DNA of 64,000 nucleotides from Hymenopellis radicata (lineage: Eukaryota > Basidiomycota > Agaricomycetes > Agaricales > Physalacriaceae), in contig JADNRX010000073.1 of the NCBI GenBank assembly GCA_015501595.1, positions 1-64,000 of the forward strand. Direction: 5' to 3'. The translations under genes were made by a program, and so were the position numbers. Positions within the stretch are counted from its first letter, which is position 1. Each line of letters starts with the position of its first letter. The notes beneath the pieces were generated by a model. That model did not search any database. It was not told where the DNA came from and worked only from the letters and a program-made list of their open reading frames with translations. Positions 1-11,424 of the stretch are shown here, in pieces.

Positions 1-665
1 ACATGCGCGACGCGCCTGCGCACACAGAATCCATTCTATGACCCCAGACTCGGAACGTGGCATCTGTCGTATCTTCATCTGGACGCCGAGTCTGGCTAGG
101 ACGGAACATTGGCGTCGTTCATCTAGTATGATCCATACGCGTAGAGTCACATCTCTGACTGGCGTATAGAGGCGCAGGTCCTACCCCTCTATGGACGCGA
201 ACTGATGCGGGGATTCTCAGGACTGGTATTGAAACTTTACTCTCCGGGCTTGGTGCAAAACGCGCGATGGGAAAATTGCGCCACAACACGCAATGGGCCT
301 TTTCTACAACCTTTTCCTGACCGCTTTCTCCTCAATAGGTAGACGTATCATCCGAGCATGAGACAGGAACTGATGACTCGAACAGGCGCTTTTCTCTTTG
401 AATCCTCTTCAACAGCTATGACAGGTATGCATCGTCCCTCTAACGGCCACCGGAAAACTGACATTGCTTTCTCAGTGGGATTATTGCAGCTGTCATTAGT
501 ACCATGAAATACTTGGACAAGTTCGAAGACGATCCAGACATCAATGTACAACCATTTAATGATCCCCCACGCATGTAATAGTAGAAAGACACAAGTTGTA
601 TAATCTTCTGGTCCGATACTATCTTGTGCTTGGTCGGGATGTTGAAAAGATCAAATACAATATGG
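1..665. other. Intergenic, no gene recognised
   Basis: Short overlapping open frames exist on both strands, but none shows a recognisable domain, a splice-joined extension or a composition like the neighbouring genes. The stretch lies 3' of the minus-strand hydrolase gene that ends at 666, so part of it is probably its 3' UTR and terminator region. Confidence 0.5.
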
Positions 666-3243
666 TTACTGGTTTGCCCAACGAGGCTCATCCTGGTCAT
701 GCCCTTGGATCTTCACATAGCGCTTCTTGTTGCGTCTGAAGCAGATCAACCCAAGCACCATCAACGCCAGGACGACAGTCGCCGCGCCCAAAGCAATCGT
801 AGCTATCATGAACGTCCGTCGTTCGTCCTTCACGTTGTTTAGTTCCTCGTCATCCTTGTCGTTGTCAGCCTGGCTGGCACTGGCCGCATTGAGTTCCTTG
901 ATCTTGGACGAGACGTCTCCGGATGTAACACCGTTGCCTGTCTCGTTGGGGAAGATTGGGATGTCGAGGATTTCACAGAGGGTGGCATCACTGTGAGGTG
1001 TCTGTAGCGCGCCCAGTGAGTATTGTAGCCAATGGAGATTGCGGAGTGAACTTACAGTTCCGTTGATAAGATAAGCAGCTGTCATCTGTTGAGTGCAATC
1101 CGAGCGCTGGGCCAAGGAGCTGTGCTATTATGCGCATCAACAAACCACTCCACGCTCTAGATAAAGGTTTGACTTACCCCAGCTCCGTGCTGCGTGATGA
1201 GATACGAAGAGTCTCCGAAATCGTCGTTCACCGCTTCGGCGTCCTTGAGCGGAGTGATGGGCTACATCGTTCTGGTCAGCATAACACCAGACATCGAGGG
1301 GAGTTCTACATACATCAGCTGTATTCCCAATGACTAGAATAGGATAGGCCAGTTTGCTGTCAAACGGACCCTGGAAGCGTTCCTTGGATCGCGCAGGCCA
1401 TGCATGGCAATTCATGTACTGATTGAACTTCGGTCCGACTAGACGGCATCATCATCAGCTTGAGCTGTGTCACGAAAGGAGGGAAAGTCTTACAGAAACC
1501 TGATACTTCTCTAGTGACGTCTATTAGCTCATCAAACGCGTCCTTGTATGTCGTATTGCCAGGATCCGTGGCATCACCACACTGTATCGCAGACAGAGAG
1601 AAATCCGCGGCACCTGAGGGATCATCGGGAGCGGAGAAAGGTGGCGTTGACGTGTAATTGACCCATGTGTTGTACAACCACGTTGTGAGGTCGGGCCACG
1701 AGCTGGGGTCATAGAGCTGGTCAAAGATATACGAGCGAATCAATCGTGAGCCTTGCAGGATATGTCCTTGTCCGTAGAGATCGTAGGCAAGCTGACCACG
1801 AAGTTAGTCATAAACACAAGAAGTGACAAGTGGATACGTACGTTAGTGAGGTCTTGTATCCATCTCAGAATGTCACCATCGGTGAGGGAATCGTCGGCAA
1901 GAATGCATCCTTCGGGACCGGCCAGCTCGCAAGCAACAGCATATGCTGCACACATTTCATATTCGTCGGCATCTTTACGAGACGCAAAAGTTGAAACACA
2001 CCTTGTAGTGCCTCATCGGCACTCTCAACATGACGCGCCCATTGCTGTCAAATCATCAGCAATCGGAACGCGGCGTAAGACAAACAACGAACGAGGTGAG
2101 GCTGCTCGAGAGCGTACTGTTTCAGCCAGAAGACTCCGTCAATGATGATCCTGCCTACGCGCTAACAACATGCGTTTGTTAGAAATGGGCGCTCGTTTGA
2201 TCGAAGATGAAGTACCTCGGGGAACATGTTCGCCCCGATATTACCCACTAAACCGGCTTAGCTTCTCTAAACGACGTGAATGAACAAGGACTTACAAACG
2301 GTTCCACTAGTAACATTCGATTAGGTGGTTTGCACGATATAAAGACAACGGTGACTTACTAACTGATCCCATAATAATTAATGGGTGCGCCCACACCATC
2401 CAGAACGTCCACTAAGGCAACCTGAATTGAAAATGATTAAGGCGTCAACTTATGGAGTGCATAACTCGACGCTAACCATGTCTCGAACAGTAGCCACAGA
2501 TCCAACGTACTCGAGGTATTGCCCTCCGCCTGGTATAGACGTACATTTCTCGAGGAGCCCGGCCATAAGTTCCGCCAGAACATCGACTTGAGAGTACATG
2601 TAATTGATGTCTGGCTGGTACGTCAAGTTGCCTCGGACTTCAAAATAACTGAAGAGGTTGTTCCAGTATTCGTCGGCGTCTTCATCAGATTCGAAGCATA
2701 TGACGGCTCCAGGGCTACGTTCAATTGAGCACGGCACGAGGCAGCGAGGTGAAAAACACGCACAATGTTTTCTGTCCAACTCCTCGAGGATCCCAGCTGA
2801 CGAGGTCGTACATGCCGCCAGTAATGGACAAGAGGCGGTCCAGGGTGTCCTCTTCCATAAGAAAGTCTACCCCACTATTACCACTAGCCATTTGTCGAGT
2901 CAGCAGGCCAACATAAATCGGTGACCACGTACGGCCCACCAGGATTGACAAACAATGTTCCCTTGGTCTTCTTTGGTACAGAATACTTGGCAACATAGAG
3001 CGTCGCGTTCCGAGTGTCGCTTGGGTCGGTCCAATCGAGTGGGACATCATAATAAGCGCAAGAGAACAAGCTATCATCGGGTTGATCCTCGCATGTAGTC
3101 CAATTGACAGGCGCGGTCGGGTTGGGTACCTGAGAGTAGAGAACGAGTGAGTGAAATGTAATACACAATGTTGAAACAGAACGTACAAGATCACCAAACA
3201 CCCAAGAAAAGAAAAGAGGAAGAAGAAGAAGGGAATGAAACAT
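666..3243 (-). CDS. Secreted, membrane-tethered TAP-like alpha/beta hydrolase
   Basis: Serine hydrolase of the tripeptidyl-aminopeptidase-like (S33/TAP C-terminal) family, expected to cleave peptides or esters outside the cell or in the secretory lumen. The first exon (3243-3187) encodes a signal peptide, MFHSLLLLPLFFSWVFG. Joining about ten short exons at GT..AG borders gives the family landmarks in order: the oxyanion segment VNPGGPGNSG, SWDPRGVG, the nucleophile elbow GISYGT assembled across introns near 2370-2290, the Asp loop GNTADPITPL near 1290, and the His loop QHGAGHSS near 1110-1190. N-glycosylation sequons (NWT, NAT, NLT) are present. After the catalytic His the protein runs into a single membrane helix around 750-810 and a short basic tail ending at 666. 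The C-terminal anchor is unusual for this otherwise soluble secreted family. Family assignment is firm; the substrate is unknown. Confidence 0.88.
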
Positions 3244-3536
3244 TCCTAGAACAAAAACGCGCGTAAAAAGTGCGCAAAGGTGAAAAGCTGAGCGCTGAAT
3301 GATGAGGCAGACCTGCCCTTGGTCTTATATACACCATGGCGGAACAGCCACCCACTTGGGCGCTTGATGATTGTGTGCGCGAATTCACACTGCGGCACAC
3401 CAAGGGTTCCGTCGCCACCAGAGGTAATGGTGGGGACCTAACTTTAGTAACTAGGTCGGTCCGTTCGGGCTTTATACAACCGACGATCGTTCGATCACTG
3501 TCCATTTTGGGACATACTTTTTTGACCTTGACCACC

Positions 3537-4341
3537 ATGCCGCCCACCAGAACGCAGAAGACGGCACCAAAAGCAGCTATAAAAGTGACGAAGGCACCGA
3601 AGGCGTCAGGAAGTACCCCGGGCGTATCCAAATTAAAGGCCTCATTGCGGCAGACCCAACGGCTACTGGCAAAGGTGATGCGAGAAGTAAAAGACAATTC
3701 AACTTGGGAGTTAACTCTCCATAGGACAACCTCGCTGCCGACGTCCGCGTGACTACTGAACGACGCTTAAAAGCTCTGGAATCCGAGCTTGCCGAGGCTG
3801 AGTTGAGCAAGAAGGAACAGACGCTGAGTGCGCGATATCATGGAGTCAAGTTCTTTGGTACGGTCCGATCCCTTTCATACATGTTTGTGCTCATCGCGCT
3901 GCAGAGCGACAGAAAGTAACCCGCAAAATAAAGAAGGCCAAGAAGAATGAAGATGCCGAGGCGCTGCTCGATGCACGAGTGGATTTGAACTATATTCTCG
4001 TGCGTTTACTTGGCCTTATTTCGGACTAGTTTTACTGACGACAACAGCATTATCCCAAACTCAAGAAATACATATCTCTTTTTCCGCCGGAAGTTCGCGA
4101 TCCGGATTCGACTCCCAAGTCTACGACATCATCTGAAACAGACGCGCAACGTGATCAGCTAAGGAGCTCGATACGGCAAAGGATGCTTAGTGGGGAGTTG
4201 CCTATGGAGCCTGAGGTGGAGGTCGCGACGTACTCCAAGCAGAAGAGGAAAGAGGGGCCGTTACCCTCGGGGAAGAAGTCGGTGACTGTGGCGCGCGAAG
4301 AGGTGGAGGAGGATGCGTTTTTTGGATCGGATGATGAATAA
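3537..4341 (+). CDS. EFG1: rRNA-processing protein EFG1
   Basis: Nucleolar protein of the EFG1 family, needed for 18S rRNA maturation and early pre-ribosome assembly in yeast. The start MPPTRTQKTAPK is followed by a basic leader and the family signature SKLKASLRQTQRLLAK. After removal of introns near 3684-3728, 3858-3912 and 4000-4049 come helical stretches including TERRLKALESELAEAE, ARYHGVKFFERQKVTRKIKK and DLNYILHYPKLKKYISLFP. The protein ends in an acidic tail, EDAFFGSDDE, at the TAA of 4339-4341. Length (about 210 residues) and the coiled-coil, Lys/Arg-rich composition match the family. It is divergent from the hydrolase gene, with about 290 bp between the two starts, so they may share an upstream region. 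Exon borders are approximate. Confidence 0.85.
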
Positions 4342-5068
4342 AATATGTCCTGTGAGAAACGCCATGAATTCTATCTTGTTGTCTGTGGCATTGACGAATG
4401 AGGATAGTCTTCTTTTTTACACACACATCATTCCACACGATCAGTACACGATCGCGTTCGGAGACACGAAAGGCACACTCACCGTTTACTTGTCACCCAT
4501 TGCTGGAGCCACGAGGGGCTGTCAAAGTGACCAGGCACGCACCGTACAACATTCAAGCCGTTCTTCCGCCCGCCTCCCTGTATACCGAAATGCCCGTGCA
4601 ATTCAGTGCACTGCGGTAGGCGCGCTTATTCTCGTCACCGATGGAGTGCGGTCCCGCGGGTCCTTGCTTCGGAAACGTCTTCTGAGCAGACGGGAGCGCA
4701 GCCGTCTGATGAACTGCGAGTCAGCCAGGGCTGTTGACTAGATAGTACACGCCGATTCCGTCCACCTTCCGTCAAAAGGAAGGTATCTGTCCCGGATCAT
4801 GCGAACTTACGAGATATGAACGTCAAACCACTCTTTTCTCGCTGATGATCTGTCGAATAATCCACTAGGAACGCTCCTTTGACAGGAGAAATGAATCTGA
4901 AGACGACGACTAGGGCATCAAAAGGAGCTATATAAGCATCATTCGCCTTTCCCCAATTCGGAACGCCACGAACAATATAATACTTGACGTCTTGACTCAA
5001 CCACATGGCAGTGCTATTACTATATAGACGACAATCGTCTCTTCTTCGACGCATATATATTCACCAAC
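4342..5068. other. Intergenic, no gene recognised
   Basis: Lies between EFG1 and the next plus-strand gene. The open frames here have no conserved features. AT-rich tracts near 5023-5060 sit just upstream of the membrane-protein start and may belong to its promoter; this is inference only. Confidence 0.45.
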
Positions 5069-7011
5069 ATGACCCGACGATTCTGGAGTAAGTGACGCTT
5101 TGATATTGTCCTGATGCATCTGACATTTTGATACAGTGACCGCGATATTGCTCGGCCTGATACTTGAATTCGCTGTCGCAAAAAACTACGACCCCGACCA
5201 ATGTCTCAAAGACCTTCAAATGCCCAACTCTACCATGCAGCCATTAAACAACTTTGGTCAGCCAACCAACAGAAACAGCTCCACGGCCGTCTCATACCGG
5301 ACTGCATCGCACATTGTGGGGAAACCGGAAAGCGTTTCCAGTGGGCCGTCTTCTCCCAGCAGTTTTCAGCGTGGCTACTTCCGTGGCTGGCGCTGATTTC
5401 CCAACTCCCGTACGGGTCGCAATACCCCAAGCAGGACTTTGTCGCGATGCTCCTCACCATCGGCTCGCCCACGCTCGGCGCGTACTCCCTCATCCTCACG
5501 GTGCTCAACGGCGCCTACGTCGCGCGCCGCTTTTCGCGGATTGCGTACCCGAATACGCGCGAAGCAGTTAGGATTCTGACCGGGCTGCAACAGGCGCCGC
5601 TGCACATCTCCACCCAACACGCGCTGTTAGCGTCGCTCGTCGTTCTTCCTGATAATAATCAGTGGTGGACGCGGATGTTGAAGGCGATCGAGTATGAGCA
5701 TACGTGGTCGTTGACGTCCATTAGTCAGATCGCTTGGGTAATTGTGGCGTATGTCCTCACCGTGCTGCAGTCGATGAACAGCATACCGGAGCAGATTAAT
5801 GCCCACGGGCAAGGTGTCGGTTCCTTGTGGATGTGGGTATGTTATCATCTTTACAATCTGTGAGTCATTGCTTAGTTCCTTGGACAGCTTCTTCCCATCG
5901 TCGTTGGCTGGCTACAGATATCTCCCAAGTGTGATAACAATCGCCTACATACTGCGTTCCATGACACCAATGACCACATATATGTGGCAACCGGCGGTGG
6001 TGAGGCAGTCCGTAGCCGCGGGCGAGAACGGGCTTTCATGCTGTTCACCGAGGACGAGGCGTCATCGCCCGACGAGGTAGCGACGGCGCCGATTTATAAC
6101 TATGCGCGCGCGATTCGGTGGTCTAGGAATGTGGAGCGGGTTGCAGCGGCTTTCCAGTGCGCTTCGGACCGTGCGAGGGACCTTTGTCCGGTCGATGATA
6201 ACTCCTTGTGGATCGACCTCCCGGAAGGGCTTGTAGATTCGGCGAACCGTCGTGGCAATATCGAGCAGGTCATAAACTATTGTCGACGGCCTCCATTTGC
6301 ATTTGGGGAGGCCGCGACAAAGGGCGATACTGCATCACTAGCCACATCCGCTATGGGCGTAGCTTTTCCCATTGGAGGTTCGGCTGCCAGGTATTCTCTG
6401 AGGCCGCTGCCTACGAATGTCGTGTCATGGCATGGGGATCTCCTTACGAGAATGCTTGTTGCCTCGATCGGGGCTATAGCGCTCCAGTGGGGCACTGTCG
6501 GTGGCGCTATGATCATTGTGTGGTTTACGCCCACTACCGGTAAGTGTTTTTTGATGACGCACATCGCTCGGAAGTCTAATGTTTCGCGATAGGCCTAGGC
6601 TGCCGCTCGGGCGCCTACCTCATCTATGCCGCTGCTTCGACCGTGATCTGGCTCACAATGGTGGCCTCGAGCGTACTCGCGCAGTACGACCGCGCTCACA
6701 ACAAGGCTGCGGCCATAATCTCTACTCTTCTCCGCTGCCTAGCTAAGATCGGTGCTACATTGAATGCGACATGGGTCATCGTCATCTGCCTATTCCAGTT
6801 CTCCAACTTTTACGACAACTGCTTCTGTGATAGCAGTGTCTTTGGACGGGGAAGATCCGATTCGTACAATGTGTTGACACTTCATGAGGAAGATTTGGGG
6901 GACATCCGGAATGCGTGGTATGGTGGTGTGTCGCTTTCCGCTGGTGCTGCGATTCTGTTTGTATTTTTTGTTCAGTTTTACGTGAATCCTCCTCTGCCGA
7001 GGCGACAATGA
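5069..7011 (+). CDS. Polytopic membrane protein, agaricomycete-type hypothetical
   Basis: Unknown function. Exon 1 (ATG at 5069) joins across a GTAAGT..CAG intron to a hydrophobic signal-anchor (MTAILLGLILEFAVA) and a Cys-containing ectodomain. Then follow several membrane segments (FSAWLLPWLALISQLPYG, GSPTLGAYSLILTVLNG, ISQIAWVIVAYVLTVL), a cytosolic stretch (RERAFMLFTEDEASSPDE), and further helices up to ILFVFFVQFYVNPPLPRRQ, ending at 7011. Introns lie near 5836-5890 and 6541-6592. From memory the layout resembles a family of uncharacterised multi-pass proteins in mushrooms; no catalytic motif is visible. The frame changes by one base at about 5297: the upstream frame reads GQPTNRNSSTAVSY and the downstream frame PDCIAHCGETGKRFQW, with no GT..AG pair to explain it. 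One extra C would restore a single ORF. Confidence 0.72.
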
Positions 7012-7194
7012 CTCTTCCAATTAACCTACCCCTGCTGTCTTTTTTGTTAATAGCTCTTTATACCTAATCTCAGTGATATCATATTCCCAACAAGACCAAG
7101 AATACATATAGCGGACGAGTACGTCTCGAAGCTACGCAATTACATTTCTTCGAGAAAAACACGCGTCATGGCTTGTAGCGCAAGCGGTGTGTAC

Positions 7195-7437
7195 TCACGA
7201 CTCTCCCGCCGCCTCAAGTAAATAATCTTTCGACGCAACTGTGCGGAGCCGGTTTGGATTCACAGCATTACGGCGACTAAGAACCCTTAACCCGTACACC
7301 CCGTAATCGTAAGATTCGACAATGGGTACTTCAGTAGTCTGTCTAGCCACTTGGGCTGTGACGTTGAGAAACAGGAAGAGGTTGAAAGACATGATACTAT
7401 TACAACTTTGAATACAGAATACAGAGAATATGTACAA
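7195..7437 (-). other. Possible first exon of an unknown minus-strand gene
   Basis: An open frame with an internal ATG (MSFNLFLFLNVTAQ, signal-peptide-like) runs to a good donor, GTGAGT, near 7200. No downstream exon could be joined with confidence in 7012-7195. The first part of this frame lies inside the inverted repeat and recurs around 28855-28905, where the frame is broken, so the sequence may just be the flank of the repeat arm. The rest of 7012-7195 shows nothing recognisable. Confidence 0.2.
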
Positions 7438-7458
7438 GCACGTAAACGATTTTTGTAT

Positions 7459-9417
7459 TTATGACTTCAACACCCGACATACTTGGAGATGGAGAACAAA
7501 CTTGTTCATCACCGGCGTCAACTTCGTGTCACAATGGGGACAGAGATAGTGTTTGCCAAGGTGATCCTTGGCGATATGTTTCGCCATCGCCTTGTCCGTT
7601 GTAAACAACTGGGATTTGTCGTGCGATACGGTGCAAACGAACTTGCCCTCGCCGTTCTTGTGGCATCGGACGTGTTCGTAGAGTCTTCCAACAGTCGAGG
7701 CTGCTCCACATCCTGGAAGAGGACACGTGATAGCTTTATTGTCCTCCATGATATATTCTTTGGCGAAGAAGGCGTAGGCGTGTTGGGGGTCTTCTTTCAA
7801 GTGTGGGTGCGCCGAAAGAAGTCTGTCGTGGTAGTTCGCTTTACTAGCGAACTTGGGCACCTCGACGCGTGTATAATCATTAGATTTCCTGTGACAATGT
7901 TAATGCCCGTGAATGGAAGAGCCTACGAAAACGTACTCTGCCTCATCCCACAGTTGACGGAACGATGACTCGACCGGTGCTGACCCACCGACCAGACCCG
8001 TAAGGTTGGACGAATCTCTGTTTAATGCTTCTGCAGATGGCGAAGCCTTGCCGGCTTGGTCTAGACGAGCCCGCTTGGGTGTGCGGTCCACTTCTGAAGG
8101 TTGGGACTGTTTGTTTTCCGAGAGTGCCCGCTCCCTATGCGAGTGTTAACAAAGAGAAGCCTTGTGTTTTTGGGCGATCCACACCTTTTCTGACGGCTTG
8201 GAAGCGGTTTCCCGTCTGTGATGGGCCCGGGACGTCTTGGGTTTGCCAGCATGAAGGGTCTTTATCGCGGAGTCAACCTTCACCCAGGAATGATACATTG
8301 GTGCAAGACTCACGTGTCATATCGCATACTATGAACCTGGGCTTTTTTCCTGTTCCTGTCAAGCAATCTGGTTCAATATCTGCGTGAACGAAGGCTAAAC
8401 GAACTCACCACTCACGAAGAGCCCACTCGGCATCTTGTGTTTCGTTAACCGAGCTAGAGTTCACTCTGTCAGAGGAAATAGGATATTACCAATTAGCTGG
8501 ATACATACGATGTTTCAGCAATCTCCACCTTCTTCTTGCCTTTAGACTTGCGCGGAGAGCGGGGGTTCGGTATGGGGAGAAGGTCCGGGGCCGGTAACGA
8601 TGGTTGTCTGTATCTGTAATGTCAAACCCCGCCATTAGATAGGATTGAGAAACGCACATCGTATTGATCTGGTCCTCGGCATAGCTCAAGGGGGGCGGGA
8701 TATCGTTCAACTTTTCGACCTTTGACGGCAAAGTTGCGTCGAGCTCGAGTTCTTCGTGGGGACACTCGTTCGGGGGCGTGATATCGTTCAACTTTTCGAC
8801 CTTTGAGGGCAAAGTTGCTTCGAGGTCGCGTTCTTCGTGGGGACACTCGTTTTTATTCCCCTCCTCTTCGAGAGCCGTCAGTAGGAAATCATCTTCCATG
8901 TCGTCTTCGTTTTCCTCGACTGTGTCGTCAAAATCTTCAGAGTTGAGGCCTTCTCCGGCGGGACCAAGCGAATCCTCTTCGCCATCCTCAGTCGGCGCGA
9001 GTTCATGCTGGTCGTCATGGACTTGATAGCGCAGGTAATTGAGTGACGATATGCTGGGCGCAAAGCGGTTAATGAATGAGACCAGAGGCGAGAGAGAACC
9101 ACACACCTGTCGTCGTCGTCTCCTTCAACAGACCCTTCTTCTCCATCGGCAGACTCTGCATCTGCTCCAACGGCCTCTTCATCTTTCTCAAGGGCCTCGT
9201 CATCGGACTCTTCGTCTGAAGAGGTGTCCGAATCGGACGAGTCTGAATCATATACGTCTGGCGGGTTGTAGTGCGTGGGCGCCCTACGGAGAGCAGTGAG
9301 TAACAAAACCAATGTGCGCGCATTCTTTATACCGTTGACTAGGGAAGGACAATGTGCTAAGTTCATTGTCAGTGACAGAATGAGCAGAACGGCACAGGTC
9401 AAATACCTAGTGTTCAT
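7459..9417 (-). CDS. Acidic-linker C2H2-like zinc-finger protein, left copy
   Basis: Unknown function; probably nuclear and possibly DNA-binding. Joined exons give an N-terminal hydrophobic segment (start MNTRYLTCAVLL, which may not be the true start), a strongly acidic Ser/Asp/Glu exon, a second acidic exon with a 27-residue repeat built around CPHEE and TLPSKVEKLNDI, and a basic exon PRKSKGKKKVE. A C-terminal exon follows with Cys/His pairs: CPLPGCGAAS..LYEHVRCH, CTVSHDK..MAKHIAKDH and CPHCDTKL..FVLHLQVC. The last exon joins cleanly as EAE/KSNDYTRVEVPKFASK. Stop is at 7459. The right-arm copy (26931-28808) has the same architecture. A TATAAAG motif overlapping the first exon leaves the 5' end uncertain. 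Confidence 0.65.
8690..8851. repeat. 81-bp tandem repeat, two units, in coding sequence
   Basis: Two in-frame 81-bp units end in the same string GACACTCGTT at 8770 and 8851. Each encodes 27 residues beginning NECPHEE and ending with KVEKLNDI plus two or three residues. The equivalent exon in the right arm has one unit only, so repeat number changed after the arms separated. Confidence 0.85.
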
Positions 9418-9539
9418 TGTTGAGAGCGCCCAAGTGGAAACAAACGAGGAGATCGCAGTGGTTAACAAAGGACAATGGCAGCTCTTTTTGGCTCTTTGTG
9501 ACCAAATAGCGTTCATTCGATCACGTGGACGAGTGTAAA

Positions 9540-11424
9540 CCAGATTTGATTTTGGAATTGTGGACGCTGGAAGTCACGGGAAAGGCTGCCGTCTTCAAAG
9601 ATTCGGTAGAATGAGCATTCGTATTTATATAGAAAGATAATATGCAGTCCCCCAACGGTCAGATAAGTAGAGGGCGCCAGTTACAAGTGTGGCGCAATTA
9701 GTCCTACCAGCGCAGATATCGAGACTGGTAGAGGACATACAGTTTAGCCGGGACGTACTTGTAGGCTTTTTTGAGCAACTGGAGGAGATGTTAGGCCCAA
9801 GATTTCCTAGACCTAATCAAGGCGAAAAGGCGACAAGGCTGAGTCAGAGGTAGGAAAATTCCAAATGCCAACGTCGAGGCAGGTCAAAATTTGCGAAGTC
9901 AAGTTCCAAGTGCAACGGTTTGCGATAAAGGTTGAATCACGTCGTCTGTAGTGGCGCTAGAATAACGCGTCTGTGCAACTTCATTTTCGGCGAACGGAAA
10001 CCATGGCGACTGAAAAATATTGTCTCAAGGCTAGAGCTGGGTTCCACAGAGAATGATTTGAGGATATCAAAGATACAAGGGAGCCTAGGGGGCTCCATGA
10101 TAGGAAAACTGGCTGGAAGGACAGGCAAAGGAAGGAAGGCAACCAACTGGCAACCATAGTGGTGACGTCACTCCTACTCTTTCCTTCGATCATTCACCTC
10201 ATGCCTCTTCCGCACCTGAGCGTAGTCGGCTTAGACATCGTTTCATCGTTTCACCTCATGCCTCTTCCGCGACGACTGTTAGAACAGCTCAAGCAGCTCA
10301 TTCCACCACTGAATGGCACCCTTCACAAGGGTAAATATGGTATGTGGCACTCTCACATTTTACTCGCGAATATATGATACTAAATCGTTGTCGGACAGGA
10401 CGGGTTGGTGGCGCTACGGCGCCCCGTTCTTTGCGTCCATCTCGGCTTTGCGATTCGTGTGTGCACGGTCACAAAGTCTGCAGTTTCGGCGACATATAGG
10501 GAGTTGATAGTGAGTTGATCTCTCTCATGTCATTTGTTCCTTACGGCTGCTGGCGCCATCACGTCTTATTCTCTGGATCTGATTGTACATCCCATTCTGT
10601 CGCCCGAGGCGTGAGTTGCTGTGCTTGATCTATATTCGAGCCAGCTTGACCTCAGAGTCATGCGCGTTCCAGAACCATTGAAGGCGTCAAATCGGTTTGG
10701 AACAAAGGCGCCACCCAAAGAGCTGCAGCTTGGTCTCTAGAGAACTTGGAGGCGTGAGAGTTCTTCGGAAGGGCGCTTGCGATATCATAACTACCGGAGT
10801 CGCCTCATTCTTCCCCTACACGTTTCGATGCCGTGACTCTCTTGTCAAGTTCGAGTTTATGCGCGACGACTGGAATCTAGTTCATCATCCTCCTGTGCAA
10901 ATTCTATGACGTCCTTCTACCATCTAAAGCGCGATTAAGCATGTCCAAGCATTGTCTACGTACTAATGTTACGTTCAAGACGACATCAACGCCTTTCCTT
11001 CCATTTCTCCGCCGAGTCCATCCCCCTCTTTCGTGATCACAACAGGGATGGCACAACATTTCCGTCATTTACTTGCCTCTATTGTTCGTTAGTAAAGCAC
11101 GATGATTACTGGGAGGTCAGATTGAGAACCATACTTTCTGAGGAGCTCCTTGATGGGTTACACTGGGTGGGCCAAAACGCCGTTTAGGTTAAGGCCTACC
11201 TATAGGCTACGAATAAACGGTCAGAAATGTGCTCGGACGGTATGCCCTCATTACAGACTAAGCACATACTACACTATCGACAAACTATCCCACATCTAAA
11301 CACTACTTATCTTTTTGTGGCATTACTGTTCGAGAGCACGTGTTATCGCCTCTTTCCTTACTTCTCTTACCACCACCACCATCCAGTCACTCCTCATTTT
11401 TCCTGCGCCGCCTTTACTGAAACA
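9540..11424. other. Repeat-arm flank and intergenic DNA, no firm gene
   Basis: Up to about 10720 this is the left inverted-repeat arm upstream of the zinc-finger gene. A plus-strand frame at 10159-10377 contains a plausible peptide around LLEQLKQLIPPLNGTLHKG, but the matching right-arm sequence is frameshifted there and no further exon could be joined, so it may be a decayed gene. From 10720 to 11424 nothing recognisable is seen. Confidence 0.35.

Larger units (their letters stand above)
7370..10720. repeat. Large inverted repeat, left arm
   Basis: Read in reverse complement, this stretch matches 25690-28905 along its length with scattered substitutions and small indels. Shared landmarks include the zinc-finger exon, the acidic Asp/Glu exon, the sequence around 9640-9760, and the tail CTCAGAGTCATGCGCGTTCC near 10655. 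The outer boundary is near 7370 and similarity fades near 10700-10740. About 15 kb separates the arms. The left arm carries an 81-bp duplication (about 8690-8851) and a roughly 57-bp duplication (10194-10270) that the right arm lacks. Confidence 0.88.

Noticed and set aside
10159..10520. Kinase-like N-terminus (PPLNGTLHKGKYG)
   Set aside because: The right-arm copy is frameshifted here and no kinase motif follows in any frame.
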